Positions 9,065 to 18,685 are shown, counted from the stretch's first letter. The stretch is 64,000 nt of DNA from Opitutia bacterium (GCA_003142955.1 PLOH01000105.1:1-64000), one strand, 5' to 3'. Notes: generated from the sequence alone by a model not told the origin. Numbers and translations are program-made.

Positions 9065-10084
9065 GTGAACCCCAAACCCAGGTATTATCTGATTGTTCTG
9101 CTCGCCGCTACCAACCTGGCGGGCGCGCTGCTGGCTTGGAACGTCTACCGGGAATCGAAGCGACTGCGTGCGGTTAGCCTCCAGAGCGAAAGCGCGCGTG
9201 CGGATCTGCAGAAACAACTTTGGGCTTTGGAAAAGCGCAAACACGAGCTCGACGCCGAAGTCGCCGGCCTGCGAGCCCGGGGCAATCGCAACGACCTGGC
9301 CAATGGAGACGATCCGGGCCCGGAGGGGCAGGCGTTTGGCGGCCCCGGACGATTTGACCGGCGCGCCAGGATGAACAATCTGGCCGCCCTGCTCGAGAAT
9401 CCCGAGTTCAGCAAACTCTGGAATTCACAGCAGAAGCTGGCCCTCGATTCCCGCTACAGTTCCCTGTTCAAAGGGCTCAACCTAAGCCCTGCCGACCTGG
9501 ACAAATTCAAGAGCTTGTTGGTCGAGAAACAGGCAGCGATCACCGACGTCATGAGTTCGGCGCGGGAGCAGGGCCTGGATCCCCGTAATCCCGACGATCG
9601 GGCGCAGCTGGTTACGCTCCTGCAGACTGCGCAGGCCCAGGTGGAAGCCAATATCCAGCAGACTTTGGGTGCGGCCCAGTTTGCCCAGTACCAAAACTAC
9701 GAGCAGACACTTCCGCAACGCAACGTCGTGACGCAGTTGGCCCAGAGTCTCAGTTACACGGGCACGCCGCTGCAGGATGCGCAGGTGGCTCAGCTCGTGA
9801 ACATTCTCGCAGCGAATACGCCGGCCCAAAATCAAAATGCCAGCGGATTGGGCGGGCTGTTTGCAGGCATGGGCGGCGGTTTCGGCAACCGAACGAGTCC
9901 GATCACCGACGCCGCAATCACCCAGGCCCAATCGATCCTGACCGACCCGCAAGTCACCGCGCTGCAGCAACTCCAGGCCCAGCAGCAGGCCCAGCGCCAA
10001 ATCGCCCAGATGATGCGTCAGGGAAATGCCGGAGGCACAGCGCCTTCAAGCAGTGCCGCCACCCCTCAAGGCGGCCACAACTGA
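9065..10084 (+). CDS. Membrane-anchored coiled-coil protein of unknown function
   Basis: No family is recognised. The 339-aa product begins at a GTG with NPKPRYYLIVLLAATNLAG, an N-terminal membrane anchor (about residues 7-24), followed by a short coiled coil (YRESKRLRAVSLQSESARAD and on to about 75). The rest is a Gln/Ala-rich, mostly helical domain with repeated LAQ/QAQ patterns, a Gly-rich turn (GLGGLFAGMGGGFG), and a Gln/Ala-rich end. It probably faces the periplasm. It lies 54 bp after topB and 76 bp before the aldolase gene, same strand. The start at 9065 fits the anchor; an upstream ATG at 9023 would add 14 unlikely residues. Confidence 0.75.
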   Translation: MNPKPRYYLIVLLAATNLAGALLAWNVYRESKRLRAVSLQSESARADLQKQLWALEKRKHELDAEVAGLRARGNRNDLANGDDPGPEGQAFGGPGRFDRRARMNNLAALLENPEFSKLWNSQQKLALDSRYSSLFKGLNLSPADLDKFKSLLVEKQAAITDVMSSAREQGLDPRNPDDRAQLVTLLQTAQAQVEANIQQTLGAAQFAQYQNYEQTLPQRNVVTQLAQSLSYTGTPLQDAQVAQLVNILAANTPAQNQNASGLGGLFAGMGGGFGNRTSPITDAAITQAQSILTDPQVTALQQLQAQQQAQRQIAQMMRQGNAGGTAPSSSAATPQGGHN

Positions 10085-10160
10085 AGGCACCGGCAGAAAA
10101 CGCTTGTGCGGGGGTTCGGCCGCAGGGTAACGTGGACCTTCCTTCCAATCTGAAACGCCT

Positions 10161-11111
10161 ATGATCGTTACCACGGCCCAGCTCTTCAAACACGCCTATG
10201 GCAAGTACGCCGTCGGCGCCTACAACATCAATAACGCCGAACAGGCGATGGGACTCTTCCGCGGCTGCATCCAGTCCCAGGCGCCGTTCATCATCCAGAT
10301 TTCCAAAGGAGCGCGGAAATACACGGACAAGAAAATGCTCGAGGCCATCATCCGCGCCGCCGATGAGATCTTCCCCGACGCGATCTTTGCGGTGCACCTC
10401 GACCACGGCGACGAAGAAACCTGTTACGACTGCATCAAGTCCGGCTTCTACAGTTCCGTGATGATCGACGCTTCCCACGATCCGTTCGAAAAGAACGTGG
10501 CGATCACCAAGCGTGTCGTGGACGCCGCCCACGCGAAAGGCATCTCCGTCGAGGCCGAGCTCGGCATGCTCGGCGGCGTCGAGGAGGACATCAAGGTCGA
10601 GGAAGGCAACGCCTGCCTGACTGATCCGGCCGAGGCCGAGGCTTTTGTGAAGCAGACCGGCTGCGACTGCCTCGCCGCCGCCATCGGCACCTCGCACGGC
10701 GCCTTTAAGTTCAAAGGCAAGCAATCCCTGCATTTCGACGTGCTGCAAAAGATCAAGGCTCGCCTCCCCGGCTTCCCGCTCGTCATGCACGGATCCTCCT
10801 CCGTTCCGCAGGAGGAAGTCGCGCGCATCAATGCCGCCGGCGGCCAGATCAAGAATTCGATGGGGGTCGATATCAACGAGTACCTGCCCGCGGCCAAGCT
10901 CGGCGTGACCAAGATCAACATCGACACCGACGGCCGCCTGGTCTGGACGCGCGTGCATCGCGAGTTCTTCCGCGACAAGCCCGCCGAGTTCGACTTCCGC
11001 CCGCCGGGGAAGATCTTCATCGACGAATACGCCAAGTTCATTGCCAGCCGCAATGACAAGCTGGGCTCCACCGGCCAGATTCCCGACCTGCGGAAGAGTC
11101 TCGGCAAGTAA
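10161..11111 (+). CDS. Class II fructose-bisphosphate aldolase
   Basis: A 316-aa zinc-dependent aldolase that interconverts fructose-1,6-bisphosphate with dihydroxyacetone phosphate and glyceraldehyde-3-phosphate in the cytoplasm. Metal and substrate motifs are in order: FAVHLDHGDEETC, GISVEAELGMLGGVEED, AAAIGTSHGAFKFKG, PLVMHGSSSVP and GVTKINIDTDGRL. Length and motifs fit the class II enzymes used in glycolysis; tagatose- or fuculose-type specificity is less likely but not excluded. A strong intrinsic terminator follows 26 bp after the stop. Confidence 0.93.
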   Translation: MIVTTAQLFKHAYGKYAVGAYNINNAEQAMGLFRGCIQSQAPFIIQISKGARKYTDKKMLEAIIRAADEIFPDAIFAVHLDHGDEETCYDCIKSGFYSSVMIDASHDPFEKNVAITKRVVDAAHAKGISVEAELGMLGGVEEDIKVEEGNACLTDPAEAEAFVKQTGCDCLAAAIGTSHGAFKFKGKQSLHFDVLQKIKARLPGFPLVMHGSSSVPQEEVARINAAGGQIKNSMGVDINEYLPAAKLGVTKINIDTDGRLVWTRVHREFFRDKPAEFDFRPPGKIFIDEYAKFIASRNDKLGSTGQIPDLRKSLGK

Positions 11112-11136
11112 GCCGTCCGGTCACGTTCCCCTTTCC

Positions 11137-11164
11137 AAGCCCGGTTTTCCGACCGGGCTTTTTT
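11137..11164 (+). terminator. Rho-independent terminator after the aldolase gene
   Basis: An 8-bp perfect stem AAGCCCGG (11137-11144) / CCGGGCTT (11153-11160) encloses the 8-nt loop TTTTCCGA and runs into a T-tract (TTTTTT, 11159-11164). It lies 26 bp after the stop codon and is the clearest intrinsic terminator in the window. Confidence 0.9.
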
Positions 11165-11283
11165 GTGTCTCGCTGGCGGCGGCCCTTGCCGACCGCCCTT
11201 TGCGAATCGCGGCCAGTAATCCATGTTGACCTGCCGCTCGACGTATCCGAGGTAATGGGGTGCGCCTGAAAGTGACTTTCCCC

Positions 11284-12348
11284 ATGCCCTTCCTCCCCCG
11301 CCTCCGGAGATCTGCTCTTGCACTCGTTGTTCTCGTGCTGGCGCGCGCTGGCTTCTTGCCGGCCGCCGCCCACGCCGACCAAAACACGCCCATGTCCCCA
11401 CCTCCACGCTCCGTCGAACGCATCGATTATCAGAGATGGCCCGATTCCCTCCTGCTCAAGAATGGCCTGGTGGAGGCCGTCGTCGTGCCGGCCATCGGGC
11501 GCGTCATGCAATTGCGTTTTTCCGGCGAACGCGACGGACCATTCTGGGAAAACCCGCTGCTCGCGACCCGGAGCGCAGTGGCGGACCCGAACGATTGGGC
11601 CAACTTCGGCGGCGACAAGGCGTGGCCATCGCCTCAGTCGGACTGGGACAAAAATGCCGGGCGGGCGTGGCCGCCGCCGACCGGCTTCGACGGTGGGCTG
11701 ATGGAGGCAGTGATCGACGGACCCGCTGCGGTGACGTTGGTTTCGCCGATCGACGCCGGGTATGGCATCCGGGTGCGGCGGCGCATCGAGCTTTCTCCCG
11801 ACCGGCCGGTCATGACGGTCACCACCACCTACGAGAAGGTCGCCGGAGCACCGCTGGAAGTCGCCGTCTGGGTCATCACCCAGCTCAAGAATCCGGTGGC
11901 AGTGGGCGCTCCGCTCGCCGGCGCGTCCGGCAAGGGCTCCGATTATGTGTCCCAATCGGACGGATTGCCCGCCGGTCTGCACGTGGCCGACGGACTTCTG
12001 TCGCTCGCGAGGGATCCCCGGCAAAACCACAAGATCGGGATGCGCGCCGCCACGCTGGTCTGGGTGGGTGCAACCGAGTCCCTCCGGATCGATTCCGCCT
12101 TGGTGTCAGGGGCGAAATACCCGGATGACGGCTGCAGTGCGGAAGTCTATACCAACGCCGATCCTCTGGCCTATGTTGAACTCGAACTGCTCGGCCCGCT
12201 GGCCCGCCTGGAGGTGGGCGGAAGACTCGAGCGGGTCTCCTCCTACACCCTTGTCCGCCGCGCCGATCCGGATCCAAAGCTGGAGGTGAGACGGTTGCTG
12301 GCGGGCGAATCCGGCCTGCCCCGGACCGCAACGGAACGCGTACCCTAG
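11284..12348 (+). CDS. Secreted DUF4380-type protein
   Basis: A 354-aa exported protein with an Arg-rich N-region and hydrophobic core (PFLPRLRRSALALVVLVLAR) and likely cleavage after an Ala-rich stretch ending HADQ. The body matches the DUF4380 pattern as I know it: LLLKNGLVEAVVVPAIGRVM near the start, then FGGDKAWPSPQSDW, and an all-beta galactose-mutarotase-like layout. The role is unknown, though such proteins are common near glycoside hydrolases. The start at 11284 gives the cleanest signal peptide. It ends 8 bp before the GH13 gene, so the two likely form an operon beginning after the aldolase terminator. Confidence 0.8.
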   Translation: MPFLPRLRRSALALVVLVLARAGFLPAAAHADQNTPMSPPPRSVERIDYQRWPDSLLLKNGLVEAVVVPAIGRVMQLRFSGERDGPFWENPLLATRSAVADPNDWANFGGDKAWPSPQSDWDKNAGRAWPPPTGFDGGLMEAVIDGPAAVTLVSPIDAGYGIRVRRRIELSPDRPVMTVTTTYEKVAGAPLEVAVWVITQLKNPVAVGAPLAGASGKGSDYVSQSDGLPAGLHVADGLLSLARDPRQNHKIGMRAATLVWVGATESLRIDSALVSGAKYPDDGCSAEVYTNADPLAYVELELLGPLARLEVGGRLERVSSYTLVRRADPDPKLEVRRLLAGESGLPRTATERVP

Positions 12349-12356
12349 CCGATTCC

Positions 12357-14072
12357 ATGTCACTTGGCCTTTGCTCCCGTCTCGCCGGTTCGCTTGCGCT
12401 CGGTTTGATTTTCGCTCTGGGCGTCTGTGCCCAGACCCTTGAGATCACCGGAAAGGACATCATCCCGGACTGTCCGGCCTGGGTCCACAACGCGGTGGTC
12501 TACCAGATCTACCCGCAGACGTTTTATGATTCCAACGGCGACGGCATCGGCGACCTGCCGGGCATCATCCAGAAACTCGATTACGTCAAGAGCCTCGGGA
12601 TCGATGCCATCTGGATCAACCCGTTCTTTGACTCACCGTTCAATGACGCCGGCTACGACATCCGCGACTACTACAAGATCGCGCCGCGCTATGGCACCAA
12701 TGACGACGCCCGCCGGCTTTTCGCTGAAGCGCACAAACGCGGGCTGAAGGTGCTCTTCGATTACGTCATCAGCTACACCGCCATTGACAACCCCTGGTTT
12801 GTCGCGTCGTGCGAACAAACGCCGAGCCGGACCTCCAATTGGTTCATCTGGACCGACAACATCTGGAAGTCCGAGTTCGGGGAAGGCTGGGTTCATGGCT
12901 ACGGCCATCGCAACGGCAATTTCCTGAGCAACTTTTTCTGGTCCGAGCCGGCATTGAACTACGGATACGCCCAGCCCGATCCGAAGAAGCCGTGGCAGCT
13001 GCCGACCAACCATCCCGATGTCCTGGCCCTGCGGGCAGAGATGAAGAAAGTGATGCGTTTCTGGCTGGATCTCGGTGCCGACGGTTTTCGCGCAGACATG
13101 GCCAGCGCCCTGGTCAAGGGCTTCGGCGATCATCGTGCCACAAACGAATACTGGCATGAAGTCCGCCAGATCCTGCGCACGGATTATCCGCAGGCGTTCA
13201 CCGTCGCCGAATGGTCCGACCCGAAGGGCGCACTCGATGACGCGTTCAATGCGTGTTTCATCCACTGGATCCCAAGCTTCAACGATCTCTACCAGAAAGA
13301 GAGTTGGCGCAGTGGGAACGGCCTGTCCGACGGGCACAGTTTCTTCGATCGAGAAGGCAAGGGGGATGTCGCCCGCTTCCTGCGGGATTACACGGGACCG
13401 TACGAGGCCACGCGAGCCAAGGGCTATGTCACTATCCCGCTCGGCAACCACGACATTGCGCGAATCAACAACCACCGGACCGTCGACGAGCTTGAGATGA
13501 TCATGGCGTTCGGCCTGACGATGCCAGGTGTGCCGTTCATCTATTACGGCAATGAGATCGGTATGCGCCAGCTCGGCGACAACCTGCCCCAGATCGAAGG
13601 CTGCTTCAAGCCGCGCGCCGGCGCCCGCACGCCGATGCAGTGGGCGGCGGGCCGGAACCTCGGTTTTTCCACCGCCGATCCATCGCATCTCTACCTGCCC
13701 GTCGATCCGGCGACCGACGCGCCCAATGTGGCCGCCCAAGAGGGTGATGCCGATTCGCTATTGAATCGCGTGCGCCGGCTCATCGCGCTCAAACACGCCG
13801 AACCCGCGCTGACCGCGTACGCGGAATTCGTGCCGCTCTACGCCAAGTCAAATGCCTGCCCGTTTGTCTATGCCCGCGCCAGCGGCAACCACGTGCTGCT
13901 GGTGCTGTTTAATCCTGCGGCGAAGCCTGCGGATGCGCAGTTCCGATTCCCCATCGCCTATCGCCAATTGGAACGACTCGCCGGAAAAGAGATCCACTTC
14001 ACCCAGAATGGCCCGGATCTTCAGGTTGAGCTGGCGGGCGGGGCTTATGCGATCTACCGCGTGGTGAAGTAA
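12357..14072 (+). CDS. Secreted GH13 alpha-glucan-active enzyme
   Basis: A 571-aa exported alpha-amylase-superfamily enzyme. A signal peptide (residues 1-25, ending GVCAQ) is followed by a (beta/alpha)8 barrel opening with VYQIYPQTFYDSNGDGIGD. Catalytic residues are Asp247 (GFRADMA, nucleophile), Glu285 (TVAEWSDP, acid/base) and Asp366 (GNHDIARI, stabiliser). Region I is unusual: residues 135-141 read DYVISYT where the family normally has D-x-V-x-N-H, so the subsite -1 His is Tyr140. The activity could be alpha-glucosidase, amylase or transglycosidase. A C-terminal beta domain completes it. The gene follows the DUF4380 gene by 8 bp. Confidence 0.9.
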   Translation: MSLGLCSRLAGSLALGLIFALGVCAQTLEITGKDIIPDCPAWVHNAVVYQIYPQTFYDSNGDGIGDLPGIIQKLDYVKSLGIDAIWINPFFDSPFNDAGYDIRDYYKIAPRYGTNDDARRLFAEAHKRGLKVLFDYVISYTAIDNPWFVASCEQTPSRTSNWFIWTDNIWKSEFGEGWVHGYGHRNGNFLSNFFWSEPALNYGYAQPDPKKPWQLPTNHPDVLALRAEMKKVMRFWLDLGADGFRADMASALVKGFGDHRATNEYWHEVRQILRTDYPQAFTVAEWSDPKGALDDAFNACFIHWIPSFNDLYQKESWRSGNGLSDGHSFFDREGKGDVARFLRDYTGPYEATRAKGYVTIPLGNHDIARINNHRTVDELEMIMAFGLTMPGVPFIYYGNEIGMRQLGDNLPQIEGCFKPRAGARTPMQWAAGRNLGFSTADPSHLYLPVDPATDAPNVAAQEGDADSLLNRVRRLIALKHAEPALTAYAEFVPLYAKSNACPFVYARASGNHVLLVLFNPAAKPADAQFRFPIAYRQLERLAGKEIHFTQNGPDLQVELAGGAYAIYRVVK

Positions 14073-14291
14073 CTGCCCGCTGCCAGTCAACGGGCCACCG
14101 CCGTCGGCGCCGCCTGCCGCCTTTACTCCCTGCAGTGCTCCGAGGCCACCGCGCGAGCGCGCTGCCGCCTGCGCAACGCCAATCTCCAGGGGAGTCTGTA
14201 TATCGCTGACAACACTTTCAACGTCCTCCAATCGCGCTTCGAGCCGCTCCAGCCGGACGAGCCGCACGTGTTGATCAACACCGAATCCTGA
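14073..14291 (+). other. Open frame after the GH13 stop, possible gene remnant
   Basis: The GH13 reading frame stays open for 72 codons after its TAA until a TGA at 14289-14291. The last part reads like protein (NLQGSLYIADNTFNVLQSRF, then EPLQPDEPHVLINTES). It has no start codon of its own and no close family recognised; a beta-helix remnant is only a guess. It may be a decayed 3' gene end left by a deletion, or chance in GC-rich DNA. Confidence 0.3.
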
Positions 14292-14305
14292 GGGTCGGTT
14301 CTCCC

Positions 14306-14464
14306 GTAGGGGCGCAGACTTGCTGCGTCCCCTTCTGCATCCCATTGGGGCGCAGTCTCGCTGCGTCCCCTGCCGCCATATTCTCGAATGGGCGCAGCAA
14401 GTCTACGCCCCTACGTTCATCAGCAATACGCCGTCCCGCGGGCGCAGCGAGACTGCGCCCCTAC
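14306..14464. repeat. Cluster of four REP-like palindromes (GTAGGGGCGCAG family)
   Basis: Four copies of a palindrome pairing GGGGCGCAG with CTGCGTCCCC lie at 14306-14332, 14345-14371, 14390-14414 and 14440-14464. The first two run forward and the last two are inverted, giving a symmetric array. Copies 1, 3 and 4 keep the GTAG head. The cluster abuts the 3' end of menB and is a different family from the GTAGGA palindromes. Confidence 0.85.
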
Positions 14465-14505
14465 GCTTTTCAAGCGATTTTCACGGACGCAAGTCCGCCC
14501 GACGC

Positions 14506-15339
14506 CTACGGCAGCCAGGGGAACTTCTTGGCGTCCGGTTTGCGTTTCTCGCGCTGGGCCCGGTGAAATTCCTTGGCCTCCTCGCTCATGTAATAAAGCA
14601 GCGTGGCGTTCCCGGCGAGTTCCTGCAGGCCGGCCTGGCCGTCCACGTCCGCATTGAAGGCGCTCTTCAGACAACGGATGGCCAGCGGGCTGTTCCGCAG
14701 AATCTCGCGCGCCCACTTCACGCCCTCCTTTTCCAGTTCTCCGACCGGCACGACCGCATTGACCAGGCCCATCTCCAGCGCCTGCGTCGCACTGTACTGG
14801 CGGCAGAGATACCAGATCTCCCGCGCCTTTTTCTGGCCCACGATCCGGGCGAGGTAACTCGAGCCGAATCCTCCGTCAAAGCTGCCCATCCGGGGCCCGA
14901 CTTGTCCGAAAACGGCGTTGTCCGCGGCGATCGTCAGGTCGCACACGACGTGGAGCACGTGGCCGCCGCCAATGGCGTAGCCGGCCACGAGCGCAATCAC
15001 GACCTTGGGCATCGAACGGATGAGCTTTTGCAGATCGAGCACATTGAGGCGCGGCACGCCGGCCTCGTCGACATAGCCTGCCGTGCCCCGCACGCTTTGG
15101 TCGCCGCCGGAGCAAAAGGCGTACTTGCCGTCGGTGTGCGGGCCGGCGCCCGTCAGCAGGACAACTCCGATGCCCTGGTCTTCGCGGGCATCCGCAAACG
15201 CGTCGTGCATTTCGGACACCGTTCGGGGTCGGAAGGCATTGCGTTTTGCCGGACGGTTGATGGTGACCTTCGCAACGCCATCCGCCTTGTGGTAAAGAAC
15301 GTCCTGGTACGTCTTGGCCGTGCGCCATTTGAAGCTCAT
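14506..15339 (-). CDS. menB: 1,4-dihydroxy-2-naphthoyl-CoA synthase MenB
   Basis: MenB (277 aa) is a crotonase-fold enzyme that closes the second ring of the naphthoquinone in menaquinone synthesis in the cytoplasm. The pattern [15 protein letters not shown], then [29 protein letters not shown] and [20 protein letters not shown] is specific to MenB. The C-terminal KKFPWLP is also typical. The start at 15339 (MSFKWRTAK) is chosen because the frame continues upstream through unrelated sequence antisense to the kup remnant. No other men gene is in the window. It implies respiration through menaquinone. Confidence 0.95.
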   Translation of the reverse strand: MSFKWRTAKTYQDVLYHKADGVAKVTINRPAKRNAFRPRTVSEMHDAFADAREDQGIGVVLLTGAGPHTDGKYAFCSGGDQSVRGTAGYVDEAGVPRLNVLDLQKLIRSMPKVVIALVAGYAIGGGHVLHVVCDLTIAADNAVFGQVGPRMGSFDGGFGSSYLARIVGQKKAREIWYLCRQYSATQALEMGLVNAVVPVGELEKEGVKWAREILRNSPLAIRCLKSAFNADVDGQAGLQELAGNATLLYYMSEEAKEFHRAQREKRKPDAKKFPWLP

Positions 15340-15442
15340 GCCCGAGCATGGTGCGTTTTTTAGGGCGATTGTCGACAGCGCGGCGTCAGCTCGGGAGTCT
15401 CCGGTCCGAGATCCCACCGGAGTCTGGCCAGACCGGATACCA

Positions 15443-15520
15443 TTAAAATAAATCAGCCAGTTCGGCCCACTCGACCGGACGCTTCGGCTGCTCGTCGGCC
15501 CGCAGAAACAGCTTGGCCAG
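15443..15520 (-). other. Possible C-terminal coding remnant upstream of menB
   Basis: Reading leftwards, this stretch gives [20 protein letters not shown] followed by LADLF and a stop. The composition is protein-like, but there is no start and no family is recognised. It lies in the 211-bp gap between the menB start and the kup remnant (15340-15550), which shows nothing else. Confidence 0.25.
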
Positions 15521-15550
15521 CGATCAGATATCATTGAGCATTCCCCGTTC

Positions 15551-16223
15551 ATGCGTTCGCCGGAATCAACCCCTCCTCGCCGGACCGCGCAGCTGGCCCT
15601 GACGATCGGCGCTTTGGGCGTTGTCTTCGGTGATATTGGCACCAGTCCGCTGTATGCGCTTCGGGAGTGCATCGCAATCTTGCCCCCGGTCGAGCGCGCC
15701 GAAGGGGTTCTTGGCGTCCTGTCGCTGATCCTTTCTTCGCCCTGGCCCCGCCGGGGCTGCTCCGGTTGTTGCTCATCGGGCTTTCGATCGCCGCCGCGAT
15801 TATCGCGAGCCAGGCCCTGATCTCCGGCACGTTTTCGTTGACGCGACAGGCCATTCAGCTCGGCTATTTTCCCCGTCTCAAGGTCCTGCATACGAATCCG
15901 GACCAGCGCGGCCAAATCTACCTGCCGCTGGCGGTGGCCGTGGGCGTTCTGATCATCATGCACACCTGGAAGAGCGGGCGCACCGAGATCCAGGAAAAGG
16001 TCTACAGTGGTGCGATCAACGAGCTCCAACTGGCGGTGATTGCACGCAGCAAGTCGATCACGCGAGTTCCCGGCAGCGCGGTATTCATGGCGGCAATGCC
16101 CGCATGTGGGACTGGGAGAAATCCCTGTATGCGTTCCTGAGCCGGAATGCCCGCCCGGTGAAGGATTATTACAAGGTCCAGCCGATGCAGATCATCGAGA
16201 TCGGTTTGCCGGCGCAGCTCTAG
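15551..16223 (+). pseudogene. kup: Kup-type potassium transporter pseudogene, several internal deletions
   Basis: Kup is normally a membrane protein of about 620 aa that takes up K+ with protons. Here four pieces appear in the right order but with large gaps. The N-terminus ([20 protein letters not shown] to GVLGVLSLI) jumps, with a frameshift near 15730, to a mid-protein piece ([42 protein letters not shown]). A third piece ([17 protein letters not shown] to [11 protein letters not shown]) follows, and the last piece is the C-terminus ([20 protein letters not shown], then [10 protein letters not shown] and a stop at 16221). About two thirds of the gene is missing, so it cannot work. Confidence 0.88.
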
Positions 16224-16364
16224 CCAGGCCGTTCCGGCGATACCGAGCGCCCCAATTCTCTGCGCTTTTCGGGAGGACGCAGCGTCCGGCAACCCGCCCG
16301 GGGTATTTCTCGGGCTTGCGTGGCCGATTGGATGTAGTTTTCATTCTTGAGTAATTTTCCCGTC

Positions 16365-17909
16365 ATGCTTGCGACCATCCATTCCGCGGCCCTGCAGGGC
16401 ATCGACGCCGAACCCGTGCTCGTCGAGGTCAACACCGGCGAGGCCGGCGCGCCCGACCTCATTCTCGTCGGCCTTCCCGACGCCGCCGTAAAGGAATCGG
16501 AGGATCGCGTTTCCTCGGCTCTGAGCAACAGCGGCTTCCATATGCCGCGCTCCCGGACCACCATCAATCTCGCACCCGGCGATCTCCGCAAGGAAGGCCC
16601 GATCTATGATCTGCCCATCGCCCTCGGGGTGCTGCAGGCCACCGGTCAGCTGACGGTTGACCATCTTGCCGACTACCTTATCGCCGGTGAGCTCAGCCTC
16701 TCGGGCGCCACCCGGCCGATGCGTGGAGCCCTGGCGATCGCCCTGCTGGCCCGGGATCTTGGGAAACGCGGGGTGCTGCTCCCGCCCTCCTCCGCCGCGG
16801 AAGCAGCTCTCGTCGATGGTCTAGCGGTCTATTCCGTGCGCTCGCTCGATGAGGCCTATCGTTTTTTCACAGGGGAGCTCCCGTTGACGCCTCAGGTCGG
16901 CGGTATTGCCGCTTATCGCGCCGGGTTCGGTTCGAACGCCGAAACCATTGGCGATTTCTCCGAGGTCAAGGGTCAGCACGGATTGCGCCGCGCCGTCGAA
17001 GTCGCGGTCGCCGGGGCTCATAACCTCCTCATGCTCGGTCCTCCGGGGGCCGGAAAATCGATGGTGGCAAAACGCATCCCAACCATCATGCCCGAACCCT
17101 CGCTCGACGAATTCTTGGAGGTGCTCAACATCCATTCCGCCGCCGGGCGGACACTCGCCGATGGCCTGCCCTTTCTCTGCCGTCCGTTTCGGTCGCCGCA
17201 CCATACGATTTCCGACGTCGGGTTGCTCGGCGGGGGCTCCATCCCCGGTCCGGGGGAGATCTCCCTCGCGCACCACGGCGTCCTTTTTTTGGACGAACTT
17301 CCGGAATTCAAGCGCTCTGCCCTCGAAGTGATGCGGCAACCGTTGGAGGACGGCCAGGTTTCGATATCCCGCAGCGCCGGCAAGGTGACCCTGCCGTGCA
17401 ATTTCATGCTGGTGGCCGCGATGAACCCCTGTAGCTGCGGCTACCTGGGCGACCCGCGCCACGAATGCCGTTGCACTCCGGCACAGATCCAGCGTTACCG
17501 CGCCCGCATCAGCGGTCCGTTGCTCGACCGCATCGACCTCCACGTCGAAGCGCCCGCCCTGACCGTCGACGAACTGCGCCGGTCCGAGCCCGGAGAATCG
17601 TCCCAGGCAATCCGCGCCCGCGTCGAGGCCGCCCGCCTGCGGCAGCGCACGCGTTTCGCCGGCACCCGGACGATCACGAACGCCCGCATGACCCATGCGC
17701 AAATCCGCCAGCACTGCGCCATCGATTCCACGCTCGGCCGCGTGCTGCAGCAGGCCATGGAAGAGCTGCATCTGTCGGCCCGCGCCTATGACCGCATCCT
17801 CAAGGTGACGCGCACGATCGCCGACCTCGCCGGCGCGGAGTCGCTCGCCGCCAATCACCTGCTCGAAGCCATCCAGTACCGCAGCCTCGACCGGAACCTG
17901 TTCTATTAG
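16365..17909 (+). CDS. comM: ComM/YifB-family Mg-chelatase-like AAA+ ATPase
   Basis: A 514-aa cytoplasmic ATPase of the ComM/YifB family, a helicase that assists branch migration during DNA uptake recombination in competent species. An N-terminal domain ([34 protein letters not shown]) is followed by Walker [17 protein letters not shown], Walker [12 protein letters not shown], and [20 protein letters not shown]. The ATG at 16365 ([10 protein letters not shown]) matches the family N-terminus. The last 41 codons, stop included, are duplicated at 19516-19638 with five differences, all synonymous, so the 3' end may be an attachment site of a small element. Confidence 0.93.
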   Translation: MLATIHSAALQGIDAEPVLVEVNTGEAGAPDLILVGLPDAAVKESEDRVSSALSNSGFHMPRSRTTINLAPGDLRKEGPIYDLPIALGVLQATGQLTVDHLADYLIAGELSLSGATRPMRGALAIALLARDLGKRGVLLPPSSAAEAALVDGLAVYSVRSLDEAYRFFTGELPLTPQVGGIAAYRAGFGSNAETIGDFSEVKGQHGLRRAVEVAVAGAHNLLMLGPPGAGKSMVAKRIPTIMPEPSLDEFLEVLNIHSAAGRTLADGLPFLCRPFRSPHHTISDVGLLGGGSIPGPGEISLAHHGVLFLDELPEFKRSALEVMRQPLEDGQVSISRSAGKVTLPCNFMLVAAMNPCSCGYLGDPRHECRCTPAQIQRYRARISGPLLDRIDLHVEAPALTVDELRRSEPGESSQAIRARVEAARLRQRTRFAGTRTITNARMTHAQIRQHCAIDSTLGRVLQQAMEELHLSARAYDRILKVTRTIADLAGAESLAANHLLEAIQYRSLDRNLFY

Positions 17910-17945
17910 CAGCGCGTCGGCCTCCGTCCTTCACGCTGCTAAAGG

Positions 17946-17995
17946 AAAATGGCTGCGCCATTTTCGAAGAAATCGGTCGAGATGGTGGTTTCTTC
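17946..17995. repeat. Double stem-loop after comM
   Basis: An 8-bp stem AAAATGGC (17946-17953) / GCCATTTT (17957-17964) with loop TGC is followed by GAAGAAA...TTTCTTC (17966-17995). It could end comM transcription or mark an element end. No clear T-tract follows the first stem. The rest of the 237-bp gap up to the DUF309 gene shows no coding signal. Confidence 0.5.
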
Positions 17996-18146
17996 TGTCG
18001 GGGTAATGTCGTACCCTTTCCCTTCGCAGCGCGGTAACAGGGTTGGCGCAACCTAACGACAGTGTCGCATTTCAACTGTTGGCCCCTGATTCCCGGTGGA
18101 CCGAGATTCAGCCTCCGCTCGGCCGGATTTGTGGTAGGGTTGGTGA

Positions 18147-18584
18147 ATGACACACAAGAGCGCCATCATCGCCGCACGGGTGGCACGGTTTGCGGGAGGG
18201 CGATTGGATTCGCGATATCTCGCCTATTTCGACAGCTTCAACCGTCAGCGATTCCATGAGGCCCATGACGTCCTCGAAGATCTCTGGCTGTTGGACCGCC
18301 GTGGATCCAACGGGAATTTCTTCAAGGGTCTGATCCAATTGGCCGGCGCTTTTGTGCTCCTCCAGAAAGGCCGGCTGCGCGCAGCAGATGCTGTGTTCCA
18401 GCTGGCGGAATCCAAGCTGCGCAACTATCCGCGACATCACGAATCCGCCGATCTGACCGCAATGGAAGCATTGATTGCGTCCTGGCGGCAAGCGCTCGAG
18501 CAGACGGCGTTTGCGGTCAATCCACTGACCTCCGCCGCTCCGCCGTTCGTCGCGCCGCCCAGCGAACGGACCCAGACAATGTGA
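18147..18584 (+). CDS. DUF309-family protein
   Basis: A 145-aa helical cytoplasmic protein with the DUF309 pattern: FNRQRFHEAHDVLEDLW, then FFKGLIQLAGAFVLLQKGRL and AVFQLAESKLRNYP. The His-Glu-x-x-Glu-like cluster (HEAHDVLE) is the family hallmark; no biochemical role is established to my knowledge. It lies between comM and the vapBC pair, inside the segment bounded by the two copies of the comM tail. Confidence 0.85.
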   Translation: MTHKSAIIAARVARFAGGRLDSRYLAYFDSFNRQRFHEAHDVLEDLWLLDRRGSNGNFFKGLIQLAGAFVLLQKGRLRAADAVFQLAESKLRNYPRHHESADLTAMEALIASWRQALEQTAFAVNPLTSAAPPFVAPPSERTQTM

Positions 18585-18685
18585 GCGCGGTTCGCTTTTT
18601 GCCGGACGGCGCAATTGCTGCCGCGCAACCCTGCATCGGACTCCGCACGACCTCGATCCGCACGGCCAACCCCAACCCCCCAACG

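Noticed and set aside
14300-14470. CRISPR-like array (regular palindromic repeats)
   Set aside because: Copies are inverted relative to each other, spacers are short and unequal, and no cas gene is near. A REP cluster explains it better.
15340-16029. Upstream extension of the menB frame (507 codons in all)
   Set aside because: MenB homologues start at MSFKWRTAK (15339). The extension runs antisense to the kup remnant and has no MenB-like sequence.
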